A model generated the notes under the pieces. The model was not told the origin of the DNA and ran no database searches. It saw only the letters and a list, made by a program, of their open reading frames with translations. The position numbers and the translations under genes are program-made. A stretch of DNA of 64,000 nucleotides from Amanita rubescens. Its lineage: Eukaryota; Basidiomycota; Agaricomycetes; Agaricales; Amanitaceae. The DNA lies in contig WION01000112.1 in assembly GCA_015039365.1 (NCBI GenBank), positions 1 to 64,000 on the forward strand, read 5' to 3'. Positions 24,772 through 36,530 of this stretch are shown piece after piece (positions within the stretch are counted from its first letter, which is position 1; every line of letters begins with the position of its first letter).

Positions 24772-25274
24772 AAAGTTTTGGGTCCATTTCACTTTGTAAA
24801 GCAAATTCCGTAGACTCACTAGTAGTCGTCCACGTACATATGCCCGTCATATGCCCTGAATCTGCTCCTGGCTCATAGTCCACATCGCCGCCTCCCTTCC
24901 CAAATTACACACCCTCACAGCATATCCCGCTCTGTCGAACGATGACGACGTCCGTCCCCCATCCACTCCTCGGATCTTGGCTCAACCTACTCTCCCTCGG
25001 ACTTCCTCTTCCTATCCTCCCTGAAAAACCTCACCATCAAAGACTCCCACTGCCTGATCCACAACTTATAGGACCCGCCCGCCGCATCGCATGTGAGATC
25101 TCACGCGCGCCGTCGATTTCAGTTGGGCTCGGAAGTTACCGTGCGTTACAGTCGGACTTCGCCTCACCCTGCCTTCCTTCGAATAAAACGACCCAGCCGA
25201 CTTAACTTGTTGGTCGTCGACAATTACACCGTTGGACAATTGTATCACGTGTGCAGTCATATCATGTCCTTGTA
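24772..25274. other. Unassigned region
   Basis: C-rich sequence 5' of metallothionein. A plus frame from about 24942 (Leu/Pro-rich) has no recognisable domain, and I do not support it as a gene. The metallothionein promoter probably lies at its right end. Confidence 0.35.
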
Positions 25275-25377
25275 TGAGACGGGTCTCAGAAGCTCCAACT
25301 TTTAGGAGCGTCATCGATTCACGGTATATATTCACCGGATAGTTGACTCACCTCTTCCATCGTCTGTGTCTTTCACC

Positions 25378-25685
25378 ATGATGCCCGGAGAGTGTACCTG
25401 TCAAGCTAACTGTGGGTGAGTTTGCGAATCGGAACTCTGGTGAATACTATGATTAACCCAGACCAATATAGTGCTTGTGGCCCGTCTGGCACTGGATGTG
25501 CCTGCTCTAAGGGGAAGTGCAATTGTTCTGACTGCGTCAACAAGGCGCATACCGCCAACGTGCGTCTGCTTTTGGTTCTTAGCTAATCCTCTCCGAGGAG
25601 CTGACCTCTGTTTCTCAAGTGCTCATGCCGTGCATCGAGTGACAGTTGCGGGTGCATGACGAGCAATAAGCCGTGCACCTGTTGA
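25378..25685 (+). CDS. Metallothionein (intact copy)
   Basis: Three exons (25378-25415, 25472-25559, 25620-25685) encode 63 aa with 15 Cys, nearly all in C-X-C or C-X2-C spacing: GECTCQANCG, then GCACSKGKCNCSDC, then CSCRASSDSCGCM and a PCTC end. Fungal metallothioneins of this kind chelate Cu(I), Zn or Cd in the cytosol and are usually metal-induced. It is too short and too split to appear as one open frame. The ATG at 25378 is directly followed by a second ATG. A broken inverted copy lies at 44693-44993, so this is the working copy of the pair. Confidence 0.9.
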
Positions 25686-25739
25686 ATTTTAGTGTACAAG
25701 TCATGAATCAGTGGTTCGGTGAAGGAGAGACTTATTATG

Positions 25740-26390
25740 TTACAAAATGTAAATGATCACCGCCGTCTGAAGATACAACTTCTTGTTTCTCATCACCTTC
25801 GCTCGCGGTTGCACTACGGCGTAAATCTTGCAACCTTTCCGCTCCTTCGCAACGTTCACCGCCCATAATCCAAGTTTGAGATAATTGGCCGCATTCAAAC
25901 CTTGCGAACACTGTTCAACTTCAAGCAAAGTTTCAATAAATTATAAATAATTACTTTGATAGCAACACATCGTGAATGTGCAGGAAAGGAGTCATTTTTG
26001 GTGGATATTTCAATCCTCCGATAAGTAATGTTTGTGTGTTTCTTCAACAATACGAGTTGCCAGCGCCCTGAACTTTGTCGGCGTTGATGGATCATCACGT
26101 CCTCCCGTGGATGCAACGAACACTGTTATGGTGTGGTGAGCATTCACATTCATGATAAGACTGCTGCTTACCTTTTCGTTAACAATGCTAATCTTTCATT
26201 TCCTTTCTCTTCTATGTCGGAAGGGCTAGCAATTGGCTCCCTAAATTTTGCACAACAGCTCTCCGCGAACTCAAGTGCGGCTTCCGCATGAGTGTTACTC
26301 TAGGGGTAGAGTTAGCTTCAGTCCGTTGATCTGTTTAAAAACATACATTCTGTGAATAAGATTTGCTGTCTGCTATGTATGCGCGTACCT
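25740..26390 (-). pseudogene. Degenerate coding fragment of unknown family
   Basis: On the minus strand an exon reads EFAESCCAKFREPIASPSD and ends at a GTAAGC donor near 26172. After an intron it continues VFVASTGGRDDPSTPTKF and then ATRIVEETHKHYLSED before a stop. Further pieces down to 25740 stay open only in short runs. It lies where the right arm instead carries a P450, so it is specific to the left arm. I do not recognise the family and no full frame can be built. Confidence 0.35.
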
Positions 26391-27527
26391 CGTTGACTTT
26401 CCCCCCTCACATCAAGATAAAAGCCCCTATCGTGGGATAACAGAAGGTTCTTTCACTGGTGGTGGCGGCGTTATTAGTAATGTATCTGGCAGGTTCTGGA
26501 ATCTGTTGCCATAAACGGCAAAATGACAGGGTCTTGATTCTTGATTGAATGACACGAAGCTTCTGTCATGGACAGAATAAGCTGCCATTCCAATCGATAC
26601 TTGGGTCACTCAATATTGTACAAATTTCGCGGAATCCCGAATCCACTTTCAAGTCTGCCAGATAAAGATATAAGATGGGATGATGACGCAATGGTGCCCC
26701 CACTTGCGACGCGAACTCCACTTTCATTGCATTCTGGTTAGAACAATTTCGCAAGGCTGTGGCTGACATGATGGATGCGATAAGAAGATGACGCAATGGT
26801 GCTTCGAGAATTGCCCACTTGCGACGCGGACTCCACTTCATTGTATTCTGATGAGAACAATTTCGCAAGGCTGTAGCTGACATGATGAGCTGTCAAGAAG
26901 CTGAGTCTAGGGGATGAGAAAGTGGCGTTGAAGGGTTCGGACAGATGAACCCATACAGTATGAACAGCCCTCCATATCGGTTGTGCAGAGCCATGGAAGG
27001 TAAGCTCAAGTTCAGCACTTCGAGCTGTCGTCTCTGCCACCTGTTGATGACTGTCAATTGCAAGGAGATATAAGTACAGTCCGACGCGAACGCGGATGAA
27101 ATGGCGGCATGCACACGGCGACCTTCTAACTCTCCCGACTTGGAAGAGAATCATCCATTGGAAAGGGACGGCGTCCCACTGTGGACATGTGCCCCTCTCA
27201 GCTGAGAAGATCATATCAGGAGTATATTTTGATTAATATGCACCGATTCCAAGTTCTTGATAGCTTCTGAGCCGAAAGGGCAAAATGTTCGCATGCAGGA
27301 TCCATCGAAGATTCTACTATGTTTCGAATCGACTCAACGTCAGATTGTCTTTTGACGTTATGCTCCACAATCCCTGACATCTCATTTACTACCATACTGG
27401 TTGACTCTGGTTGAAAAATCTTCAAGGTTTCCTCCGAATCCGCCGCAACTTGCCGACTACTACTCATAAAAGGGGCGACCACCCGACACGCACTGCAACC
27501 CTCATCGTTTATCACCCTTGAAATCAC
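26385..27527 (-). repeat. Block B, left copy (unrecognised duplicated sequence)
   Basis: It pairs in inverse orientation with 40755-41850. The minus strand carries two adjoining open frames (27527-27216, 103 codons; 27214-26738). They are nearly identical to the right copy, with one residue different in the first. An internal tandem repeat of roughly 120-130 bp (GTCAGCTACAGCCTTGCGAAATTGTTCT) occurs near 26870 and 26760. Similarity between the arms breaks down with indels below 26730. No known domain is seen, and conservation may reflect recent conversion, not coding. Confidence 0.6.
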
Positions 27528-27557
27528 AACCTCAGAATAACCAACTTTTTCATCGAA

Positions 27558-28488
27558 ATGTACCCCGGCGTAGCTTCATCAACTTACAGTGGTACCGAGG
27601 ACGAAATCATGACCACTAACACCAAGTATGTGGTCTTTTGTCTCCTTCGACTTCTGAGCGAGGTGCTTACGTGCGACTTCATAATGCTAGGCTCTCCTAA
27701 ATTGCGCGTCATGTCGACCCACCATGACCCGAGGTACTGTTACGAGTGACCACAGTGAATTATGAACTGACAAAAACAGTGGTGGGTGCAGACAGACATG
27801 CATTGTCGCTCGTGTCGGACTCTGGACCGATGAGTCTGTATCAGTGGTGAGGCTGACAGTTCCTTCTCAATGTGAAAACCATGATATTGACGAGTGGACC
27901 TCATTCTGCACACCAGAAAATGCCTTTACTTTCCTTTGATTTTGACCGACTTATATCAAATATGTTGTAAAACTCCACGTGAATGATCTGAATGTACAAT
28001 GTGTTTTTCAGTCGACATTCGGTTGAGAACTTCAGCGTGTAAGTTGAACGTCTTGTGGTTCTGTGTTAAAGGACGGACTCGGAGTTGAAGACAAACATAT
28101 ATTTTCACTGTGGTTGGACTTCTGTGTGTCTGATAAGATGGAAGTGAGTCCCAGGGATAATAATTCCTGCACCGAATTAGGCGCGGATGGTGTAATTAAC
28201 GGTAAATGGGCTTCGGGTGACTCGAAGAATGAAATTGCTCGTATTCAACTTGATACAGTCTATGCAGGAAAGGCGACATATTGTTGTACAGTAAAGACTG
28301 AAGTCTGGGACAACAATCGTCGTACAAGAGAGTTTGAGGGAACATATTTCCTTCCTTTCACGCTCAAGGTGATGGCGAGGTATACATTGAATTTCAGGCG
28401 CGCGCAGGGAACTGTAGTACATGTACACATTATGAGAAAACAAAACTTGGAAGGGACCACCGAATATGTAATTAGGAAGATCCAATGA
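27558..28488 (+). CDS. Duplicated unrecognised gene, left copy (tentative)
   Basis: Gene-like pieces on the + strand: an ATG-led exon at 27558-27626 (MYPGVASSTYSGTEDEI) ending at GTATGT; an exon near 27693-27735 with VMSTHHDPR; a 44-codon open stretch near 27780-27940 (CIVARVGLWTDESV, then VPSQCENHDIDEWTSF); and a later frame, 28063-28488, containing NEIARIQLDTVYAGKATYC. All lie between plausible splice sites and most recur in the right arm. I could not join them in one frame. The family is not recognised, and the right copy is truncated, so this may be a decaying gene. Confidence 0.35.
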
Positions 28489-28581
28489 GTTTCGTCAGCG
28501 CTTCAGCAAGCAAGGTTGCTGCCGGCGGAGACGGCACTTCACGAGTCTGAATATCCATGTCAGTTTCAACATCCATTATGT

Positions 28582-30419
28582 CTACAGAAATCTGAGTTCC
28601 TCTGCTTCGGACTCTATTTCCCATACTGGGCGCGTCTCGGTAGGCAATGTCGATGTCAACCATAGTGTAAAGAATGACACTGAGAGAAAAACAACGTAAA
28701 CAAAATATCCCCCAAGAATGTTGCGCTCGTGAGACAGCGAAAACAGCGAAGTCGCCATTGCGGGACCTGGTGCACTTGCAATTGTCGCCGCCATCCAAGC
28801 GAGACCGTTGATTGTACCTAGCACGTCTTGACTGGGCGTCACGGCGGTGATGAATATATAAATGCAAACTAAAGGAAAAACATTTTAGTTCTGACAACAT
28901 CTATAAAATAAATAGACAGACCTGTACCCATCTCCAGGCACGCAGTCGTCAGCCCGAGGATAGCAACACAGGCCCATACCCCGAATGTGACGTCGGTTCG
29001 AGCGAAGATGTTGGCAATAGGAAGAATCATCCATATAAAAATATGGCACAATATTGATATAGACCATGCTCGTCGGGCCCCAAAGTGTCGTATAAGCCTC
29101 GAACAGGCTCCAATGAAAAAAAAAGCTGTACATGCACGATAGCTGCCAAGGATGTATCCCATGTGGACCGGATCCAAACCGAGACCGCCGTGTTCAACTG
29201 GTATGGCGAAAAACAAAGGTAAAATGGCATCCTGGGACGCGTACAGGATCGCGTACATTGAGTAATTGGCGATGACCAAGATAAGCGGGTATGTGAGGAT
29301 TTGCCGTATTGCGATAGCGGGCCTATTCTTGTTTGTCGGGGAGGAACTTGGTTCCGAATTCCGTGAAAGACTCGAACGACGTGGTAGAGTCTAGACAGAA
29401 CTTTGGTTAGAAGACGGAGAGGACAAAAAGAACGAACTACCTCTTTCAGAGAGAATATAACAATGAGGATGGATAGTATGGTTATCACTGCGACCACAAG
29501 ACAGGGAAGGAAGTACGGATATTGCTTCCAGAATTGTCCGGTGAAGACATCTGGAAAGCGATCGCTGGGTCGTGCAAGGCCTCCGCCAATGAAAGAACTA
29601 CAAGGGTTTGTTCATTAACAGAAAAAAACGCGATGGAGTAACTCTGTACCTGAGACTTCCTCCCAAGGAAAAAACCGTACAAACCAGCGCAAACCCAAGA
29701 GCTCGGTTCGTCGAGTCCGTAATCTGGACAACGACGATTTTCACGAGACCTGCTGTCGGTGAGTTCAATCGTAGATGCGGGGCCGCTCCGTAACTAACCG
29801 GTGTTGAAGCTTAGAAGGTTCCCAAAACAGGCACTGATAGGGATAGCAGCGCTCATAAGTTAAAAAAGAAACTAAGGATTTATCGTTGCGTGGCACACCT
29901 CATAACCAGTCCCCAGAACGTCCGAGAGAGACCGAAGCACAACATGGACATTGTGGATGCGGCCATCCCAAATAATATGACAGGTTTTCGTCCTATGCGG
30001 TCAGAGAGCCGGCTCAAGGGAAGGATCGATATGGTGGATGCGACATTACGAAACGTTGCCTGCGCGGGCGCTGATGAGCAGGCCAATTGCCAATCATCAT
30101 GAATGACTCACGAACAACCCTACAAAGTATCCGACCTTTTCTGTGTCACCCCCGATGATATCCAGTCCGCTAATAAGCTAGAAAGGAAAGTAAACGCCAT
30201 CCTTAGCCGGTGGAAGCGACGAACTTCGGTTATGTATGGCAACATGGACGAAGCGCTCAGCGCTGCACAGAGGTCAACCAGGACAATCGTTGTGAGCTGG
30301 AGCCACGGCAGAGGAGTTGGGTTCTTTTGCGAGGCTAGACGATTTGATGCTGTTCCCTCTTCCTCTTCCAAGCCAAGAAGAGGGCGGGATTCTGCAACGG
30401 CGCTATCAGGATCCAACAT
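28582..30419 (-). CDS. MFS drug:H+ antiporter-type transporter, left copy
   Basis: The exon structure mirrors the right copy base for base (eight exons, about 499 aa). The ATG is at 30419-30417 and the TAG at 28584-28582. A short acidic N-terminal tail ends before the first helix (LTTIVLVDLCAALSA). The MFS signature loop follows helix 2 (RLSDRIGRKPVILFG), then the DSTNRALGFAL element after helix 4, a long central loop, and helices 7-12 (ILVIANYSMYAILYASQDA onward). The DHA1-like pattern suggests proton-coupled export of small organic molecules at the plasma membrane. Exons and introns match the copy at 34429-36278. Only the C-terminal tail differs, reading EIESEAEELRFL here. It is transcribed away from the spacer. 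Confidence 0.88.
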
Positions 30420-30450
30420 CAACTATTCGGTGGTAAGTGTGTGAACGTGG

Positions 30451-31391
30451 GTCGAGGTGCGAGTCCATCGGCCAGCGCTAAGTCTGGGAAGGTGGAAATC
30501 CCGCGCTATGATTCTGAAAATTAACTATATTACTATATCCATTATAAATATCTGAATCGAACACAGTAAAGTAGTGGAGAGTCTATTTGGATAGATTTTT
30601 TCCAAGTTCACTTGCGAAAGATGCCACGGGTGGAAATTCCTTCTAATAACGCATTCAACATGTGAATTAACCATTAACATGAAGTTTCTCCTTAATCCTT
30701 AAAGAAAGTACAGGAATGGCAAAAGGATAACGTGCTTAGCATTCTAGATTAGCATCACTTTATGATGGGTTCTTACTGAGAGAGCAATAAGTCGAGGCCC
30801 ATAGAAGAAAGGAAAGGGAAGGCATACAAAGTCCACTTCCGTGCATCCGTTGCGACTCTCTAGACTCTGGAGAAACTGTCACTTTTCGTAGCTTGTCGGT
30901 GGCCCACCCGTCTTCCCTATCCTTCTTCACGCGTTGGCCGCGCGTCTTCTGGACAGGCAGCCAGATGATATAGCGTGTGTATGAATTGCTAAAATCACGC
31001 TTGATTTATAAATGAACGATTCAACGTAGACGTGGCACGTACCATTGTCGTGGTATGGATATCGCCGAAGTTCATAAGCAAGATTCTTATTGTTATGTGG
31101 GCCCTTGATAGTCCGCTGATGTCGTATAGTAAAAAACTAACAGTAGTAGCAATACAGACTTATGTTATATTTACATAATAATTTTTAGAGAAAAGTTTTT
31201 GGAAAAACATTTAGTTTTCACGCCGCTCGATTCCAGCCTTTACATAAATGTTGAACGGTAACTTTCCGCTATGTCTCAGGGTTACTTAATTCCGCTTCCG
31301 TAATCTATGTCAGGAAACACATTGACCCACATCTCATTGGTATGTATGTTGAAAAACCACCACATCACGGGTCAACTGGTCACAGTGCAGA
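30451..31391. other. Spacer between MFS and P450
   Basis: AT-rich sequence outside the duplicated block. No exon, RNA gene or repeat is recognised. It must contain the divergent promoters of the left MFS (minus) and the first P450 (plus). A TATATT-type box occurs near 31165. Confidence 0.4.
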
Positions 31392-33719
31392 ATGCCTGAC
31401 ATCACTTCTACAATTCTCAGCCGCCTTCCCATCGATCTCTCCCATTACACTCTTAACAAGCCAATTACCCTCACTACGGCGTTCGCGCTCCTGGTCGCCC
31501 TGCGCCTATATCGCGCCCGCCGCAACCGACGACGCACACCCAAGCTTGCGGGTCCGCCGAGCAAGGGCCTCCTGTTCGGTGTCACGCAAGACATCTTCGC
31601 CGCACCTGATCTTGGTGCCCTGTACGCGGACTGGGAAAGGAAGTATGGGCTAGCTTACGAAATACCGTCCAGCCTGGGCTCGAAGATGCTCGTGCTCGGA
31701 GATCCGAAAGGAATCGCCCATTTTTTCGCGAACGACACAACGACGTATCAGCAAGTCAGCTTTTCCAAGAATTTCATTCGACGTTTTGTGCGTTTTATTT
31801 CCCCCGTCTGGTCACTCGTACTCCCCGTACTCACAAGCTCGTCTTCCTAGTTCGGTGATACACTGTTGATCCAAGAAGGAGAAACTCACAAGAGGTATGT
31901 GTTCTCTTCTGTGGGGTTGTCCAGCCGTCTCTGAGTTGGTTCCGTGGATAGACAGCGTAGGGCTCTATCCTCTGGTTTCTCAGTATCTGCGATCCGAAAC
32001 CTTGTTCCTGTATTCCTGGACTCTGCGAGCAAGGTATGAATTATCTGACTGATTCCAGCGCAACTAAGTCCTCCTTGCCAGCTAACGTCAGAGTGGAACA
32101 CTCTCTTAGAATCCGAATCTCGAGAGGGAATAACTACGGACGTACAGAAGTGGTAAGATGTTGTAATGCATCTTTTATTCACATTGTCATTCAATCTCGT
32201 TCTAGGATGAACTACGTCTCGTACGCCATCCCACCTCTTCCCGATGTTTCTTTCATTCTAATCAAACATTCTACAGACTTGATAGTATCGGGAAAGGCGG
32301 CTTCTCGCACGACTTCCAATCGCTGGCTGGTAATCACTCTCCGGTCATGGAAGCATTCGACGCTTTTGGTTCCCTTAAACCGACCCTTTCGGCAATGATT
32401 TTCACCCTCATGGGCCCTCTCTTCCCAAGGCTCACCATGAACCTTCCAACAGAACAAGGAAAGGTGGCGAAGGTGTTCTCTGATGGCGTGAGGGAAATTG
32501 CGGGTAAGCTATTAGCGAAGGATGCAGGGGATAAATTAACCGTGGCGGATAAATCTATCCTCGGAGCTCTGAGTGAGTTTATTCCAATCATCAATTTGGA
32601 CTGATATTGATCTTTCTTGACAGTCAAATCAGAGACGGCAAGCTCTGGTGCGCAGATGTCAATCGAAGAAATCCATGCTCAAGTACGTGGGTTTTTCGAT
32701 TTCGGCGACTGAGATCGTTATCTTAAATTCTGGGTTATAGATGGTGCATAGGCTCTTCAGTGATCCTTACCGAAACTCACTTGAAGTTTTAGCAACTGCT
32801 CATAATGGCTGGATACGAAACCACGTCGGGTACGTATCCATTCTACTTTGTAAAAGCGATGGCTCTACCTGTGATTCTAGTTACGTTTACAGTGTGTCAT
32901 GTAGTCCCCCCCAGGGATTCCCTCGTATGCTCATAATCTGTCGGGATTGTAGTGGGCCCTCATTGAGCTCTCACGTAATTCCGAGGTACAGAACACCCTA
33001 CGCGCCGAGTTGGTGGAGCATATTCCGGCCGGGGAAGAGGTGACCTACGAGAAGCTCATGAATGGCTTGCCATACCTGGATGCATTCCTTTCCGAGACTC
33101 TAAGGCTGCACCCAGCTGTACCAGAAATAATGCGTGAGGTGCGTTTCTCTACTCCCGCATGCAATGATTTTTGTTCTTCAATGCAAATTTTCACGGTCAG
33201 GTCGGTCAAGATGATGCTATCCCACTCAGCCAGCCCATCATTACGGCATCTGGGGCTGTCGTCGACAGTCTCCCTGTGGAAAGGGGGTTGATCATCCGCG
33301 TACCCATCATTGGGGTCAACCGGTCTGAAGCTCTGTGGGGCACAGGCGCTGCCACGTTTGATCCTACGCGATGGCTCGGCGAGAAGGCCGGTGATTTCAA
33401 CAACAAGAGGAAAGAAGAAATCCAAGGGTACAGGCACCTGCTTTCGTTCATCCATGGACCGAGGCTGTGTCTCGGAAGGATGTTTGCGATAACGGAAATC
33501 AAAGTGCGTCCCTCTTATGTAGTGATTAGAGAGAGTATTTGAATGATTATGATTCTACTATAGGCAGTGCTTTCAGTCATTGTTCGCAAGTTTGCATTCG
33601 AGTTTCCGGGTGGACCGGAGACGAAGCTTGGAAGCCATCGGACGATCACTCCGAGGCCCAAGGTGGTGGGTGAGGAGGGGCCGAGGGTTCCGTTGATGGT
33701 TCGCAAGATTTTTGAATGA
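31392..33719 (+). CDS. Cytochrome P450, copy 1
   Basis: Twelve exons join in one frame to 551 aa: 31392-31787, 31851-31894, 31952-32033, 32082-32152, 32206-32220, 32277-32572, 32624-32682, 32793-32829, 32881-32891, 32953-33138, 33201-33503 and 33564-33719. An N-terminal membrane anchor (TTAFALLVALRLY) before RRNRRR and PPS suits an ER P450. The I-helix motif AGYETTS is split from VTFT by an intron. The K-helix ExxR is ETLR. The PERF-like region is FDPTRW, and the haem loop is FIHGPRLCLGR with the Cys ligand. It should be a haem monooxygenase fed by NADPH-P450 reductase; the substrate is unknown. Two exons are only 15 and 11 nt. Upstream out-of-frame ATGs occur. Confidence 0.9.
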
Positions 33720-34400
33720 TTACCTTTCTTGCCCTTTGCATACAAATATGAGACCGTTGACTTCGAGAATTCGGTTACGTATATTTTTCCCAGCGTCAAA
33801 CAAACCCCCATGCTTCCTGTCATCCGATTTGATACTAAGATACAGAAGAACGTCAATGAACAATTGAAGGCTATTGATACATCAATTCGCACATATAGGG
33901 ATTTACGAGATAGAGTTTATTATAAGCACCATCAAAGATAAGATACTAATACTGAATGTCCCCTTTCCCACGAATTCAGGGGGGTGCTGCAATGTGTTAA
34001 GATTGTGTTGTCTTGTTACATTTGTGTAATGATGCCAACCGTGTAACGATAGCACCTTTCGCGGTAGTACACGCTATCAAATCAACTGGCAATCTCGCAA
34101 TAAACATGTGGATGTAGAGAAGTGTAGAGATCATGGGGACGATGACAGCGGTGCACCGTAAACGAGTCATATTGATACTAGTCGATCATTTGATTCCGAC
34201 GCATCAAGCTTTCAAGGGCAATCCGCTGGGTGATACTTATTTGAATCCCCGTGTTCAGGAAGCAAGGTCCATGTTGGGGTGCCCGGCGCTCTATTAAATT
34301 GAACTCGTACATGTCATAGCGCAGTATCCTACCCCAGGCCCCTTGATCAGTCACATAGAATCCGAAATTATAAGTAGTACTACCGCAACTCTTCGGCCCA
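33720..34400. other. Intergenic region between P450 copy 1 and right MFS copy
   Basis: AT-rich sequence with the P450 3' flank. A short plus frame at 33729-33941 has no domain. Weak similarity to the opposite arm begins only at about 34385. No RNA gene is visible. Confidence 0.4.
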
Positions 34401-34428
34401 CATTCACACACCTACCACCGAATAGTTG

Positions 34429-36278
34429 ATGTTGGATCCTGATAGCGCCGTTGCAGAATCCCGCCCTCTTCTTGGCTTGGAAGAGGAAGAGGGAACAGCA
34501 TCAAATCGTCTAGCCTCGCAAAAGAACCCAACTCCTCTGCCGTGGCTCCAGCTCACAACGATTGTCCTGGTTGACCTCTGTGCAGCGCTGAGCGCTTCGT
34601 CCATGTTGCCATACATAACCGAAGTTCGTCGCTTCCACCGGCTAAGGATGGCGTTTACTTTCCTTTCTAGCTTATTAGCGGACTGGATATCATCGGGGGT
34701 GACACAGAAAAGGTCGGATACTTTGTAGGGTTGTTCGTGAGTCATTCATGATGATTGGCAATTGGCCTGCTCATCAGCGCCCGCGCAGGCAACGTTTCGT
34801 AATGTCGCATCCACCATATCGATCCTTCCCTTGAGCCGGCTCTCTGACCGCATAGGACGAAAACCTGTCATATTATTTGGGATGGCCGCATCCACAATGT
34901 CCATGTTGTGCTTCGGTCTCTCTCGGACGTTCTGGGGACTGGTTATGAGGTGTGCCACGCAACGATAAATCCTTAGTTTCTTTTTTAACTTATGAGCGCT
35001 GCTATCCCTATCAGTGCCTGTTTTGGGAACCTTCTAAGCTTCAACACCGGTTAGTTACGGAGCGGCCCCGCATCTACGATTGAACTCACCGACAGCAGGT
35101 CTCGTGAAAATCGTCGTTGTCCAGATTACGGACTCGACGAACCGAGCTCTTGGGTTTGCGCTGGTTTGTACGGTTTTTTCCTTGGGAGGAAGTCTCAGGT
35201 ACAGAGTTACTCCATCGCGTTTTTTTCTGTTAATGAACAAACCCTTGTAGTTCTTTCATTGGCGGAGGCCTTGCACGACCCAGCGATCGCTTTCCAGATG
35301 TCTTCACCGGACAATTCTGGAAGCAATATCCGTACTTCCTTCCCTGTCTTGTGGTCGCAGTGATAACCATACTATCCATCCTCATTGTTATATTCTCTCT
35401 GAAAGAGGTAGTTCGTTCTTTTTGTCCTCTCCGTCTTCTAACCAAAGTTCTGTCTAGACTCTACCACGTCGTTCGAGTCTTTCACGGAATTCGGAACCAA
35501 GTTCCTCCCCGACAAACAAGAATAGGCCCGCTATCGCAATACGGCAAATCCTCACATACCCGCTTATCTTGGTCATCGCCAATTACTCAATGTACGCGAT
35601 CCTGTACGCGTCCCAGGATGCCATTTTACCTTTGTTTTTCGCCATACCAGTTGAACACGGCGGTCTCGGTTTGGATCCGGTCCACATGGGATACATCCTT
35701 GGCAGCTATCGTGCATGTACAGCTTTTTTTTTCATTGGAGCCTGTTCGAGGCTTATACGACACTTTGGGGCCCGACGAGCATGGTCTATATCAATATTGT
35801 GCCATATTTTTATATGGATGATTCTTCCTATTGCCAACATCTTCGCTCGAACCGACGTCACATTCGGGGTATGGGCCTGTGTTGCTATCCTCGGGCTGAC
35901 GACTGCGTGCCTGGAGATGGGTACAGGTCTGTCTATTTATTTTATAGATGTTGTCAGAACTAAAATGTTTTTCCTTTAGTTTGCATTTATATATTCATCA
36001 CCGCCGTGACGCCCAGTCAAGACGTGCTAGGTACAATCAACGGTCTCGCTTGGATGGCGGCGACAATTGCAAGTGCACCAGGTCCCGCAATGGCGACTTC
36101 GCTGTTTTCGCTGTCTCACGAGCGCAACATTCTTGGGGGATATTTTGTTTACGTTGTTTTTCTCTCAGTGTCATTCTTTACACTATGGTTGACATCGACA
36201 TTGCCTACCGAGACGCGCCCAGTATGGGAAATAGGTCCGAAGCAGAAGGACTCCCATTTCTGTATACATGATGCATGA
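34429..36278 (+). CDS. MFS drug:H+ antiporter-type transporter, right copy
   Basis: Eight exons give 499 aa in frame: 34429-34623, 34671-34736, 34789-34949, 34997-35049, 35099-35198, 35251-35407, 35458-35926 and 35980-36278. Motifs are as in the left copy: SRLSDRIGRKPVILFG after helix 2, DSTNRALGFAL, and GTINGLAWMAATIASAPGPA in the C-terminal half. A single-base deletion near 36236 relative to the left copy (ATAGGTCC against ATAGAGTCC) shifts the last residues to a longer tail (GPKQKDSHFCIHDA). This probably does not disturb the membrane core. It is transcribed away from its twin, with 4.0 kb between the two starts, towards the oligopeptidase. Confidence 0.88.
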
Positions 36279-36530
36279 CGGATGAAACTGATATGGATAT
36301 TTATATAGTCCTTGCCAACTTAGATCAGTTGGCGGTTGCATTGATTGGATGTGACACTTCTACGTCATTCAGTCCTGGAGAGACATCCATTGTCGGACCG
36401 ACCTTCATGTAATCCTCCTGAGAGCGGTGGCACGAGTACATAACACCAGAAAAGCGACACAATCAGGACATAAAATTGACCGGAGGAAGGTCAATAGTAC
36501 TACTAAGTTATTTAACACATTTGGAACAAC

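Larger units (their letters stand above)
25275..30450 (+). repeat. Left arm of a large inverted segmental duplication
   Basis: Segments here recur in inverse orientation in 34400-45093. Pairs are: 25275-25780 with 45093-44600 (metallothionein), 26385-27750 with 41850-40533, 27750-28320 with 40533-40010, and 28600-30450 with 36260-34400 (MFS). Order is kept but spacing is not. The right arm has a prolyl oligopeptidase and a P450 inserted, and the left arm has its own 25780-26380 segment. Identity is close to complete in the MFS and 27216-27750 blocks and clearly lower in the metallothionein block. Confidence 0.9.

Noticed and set aside
24942..25205. Small Leu/Pro-rich protein gene upstream of metallothionein
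   Set aside because: No domain, biased composition, and it overlaps other open frames. Not supported.
30103..30444. Plus-strand 113-codon frame and its mirror at 34404-34745
   Set aside because: These are antisense to exons 1-2 of the MFS genes.
32741..33043. P450 copy 1 broken by a frameshift before the I-helix
   Set aside because: A longer intron (32683-32792) plus the 11-nt exon restores a single frame, and copy 2 has the same structure, so no frameshift is needed.
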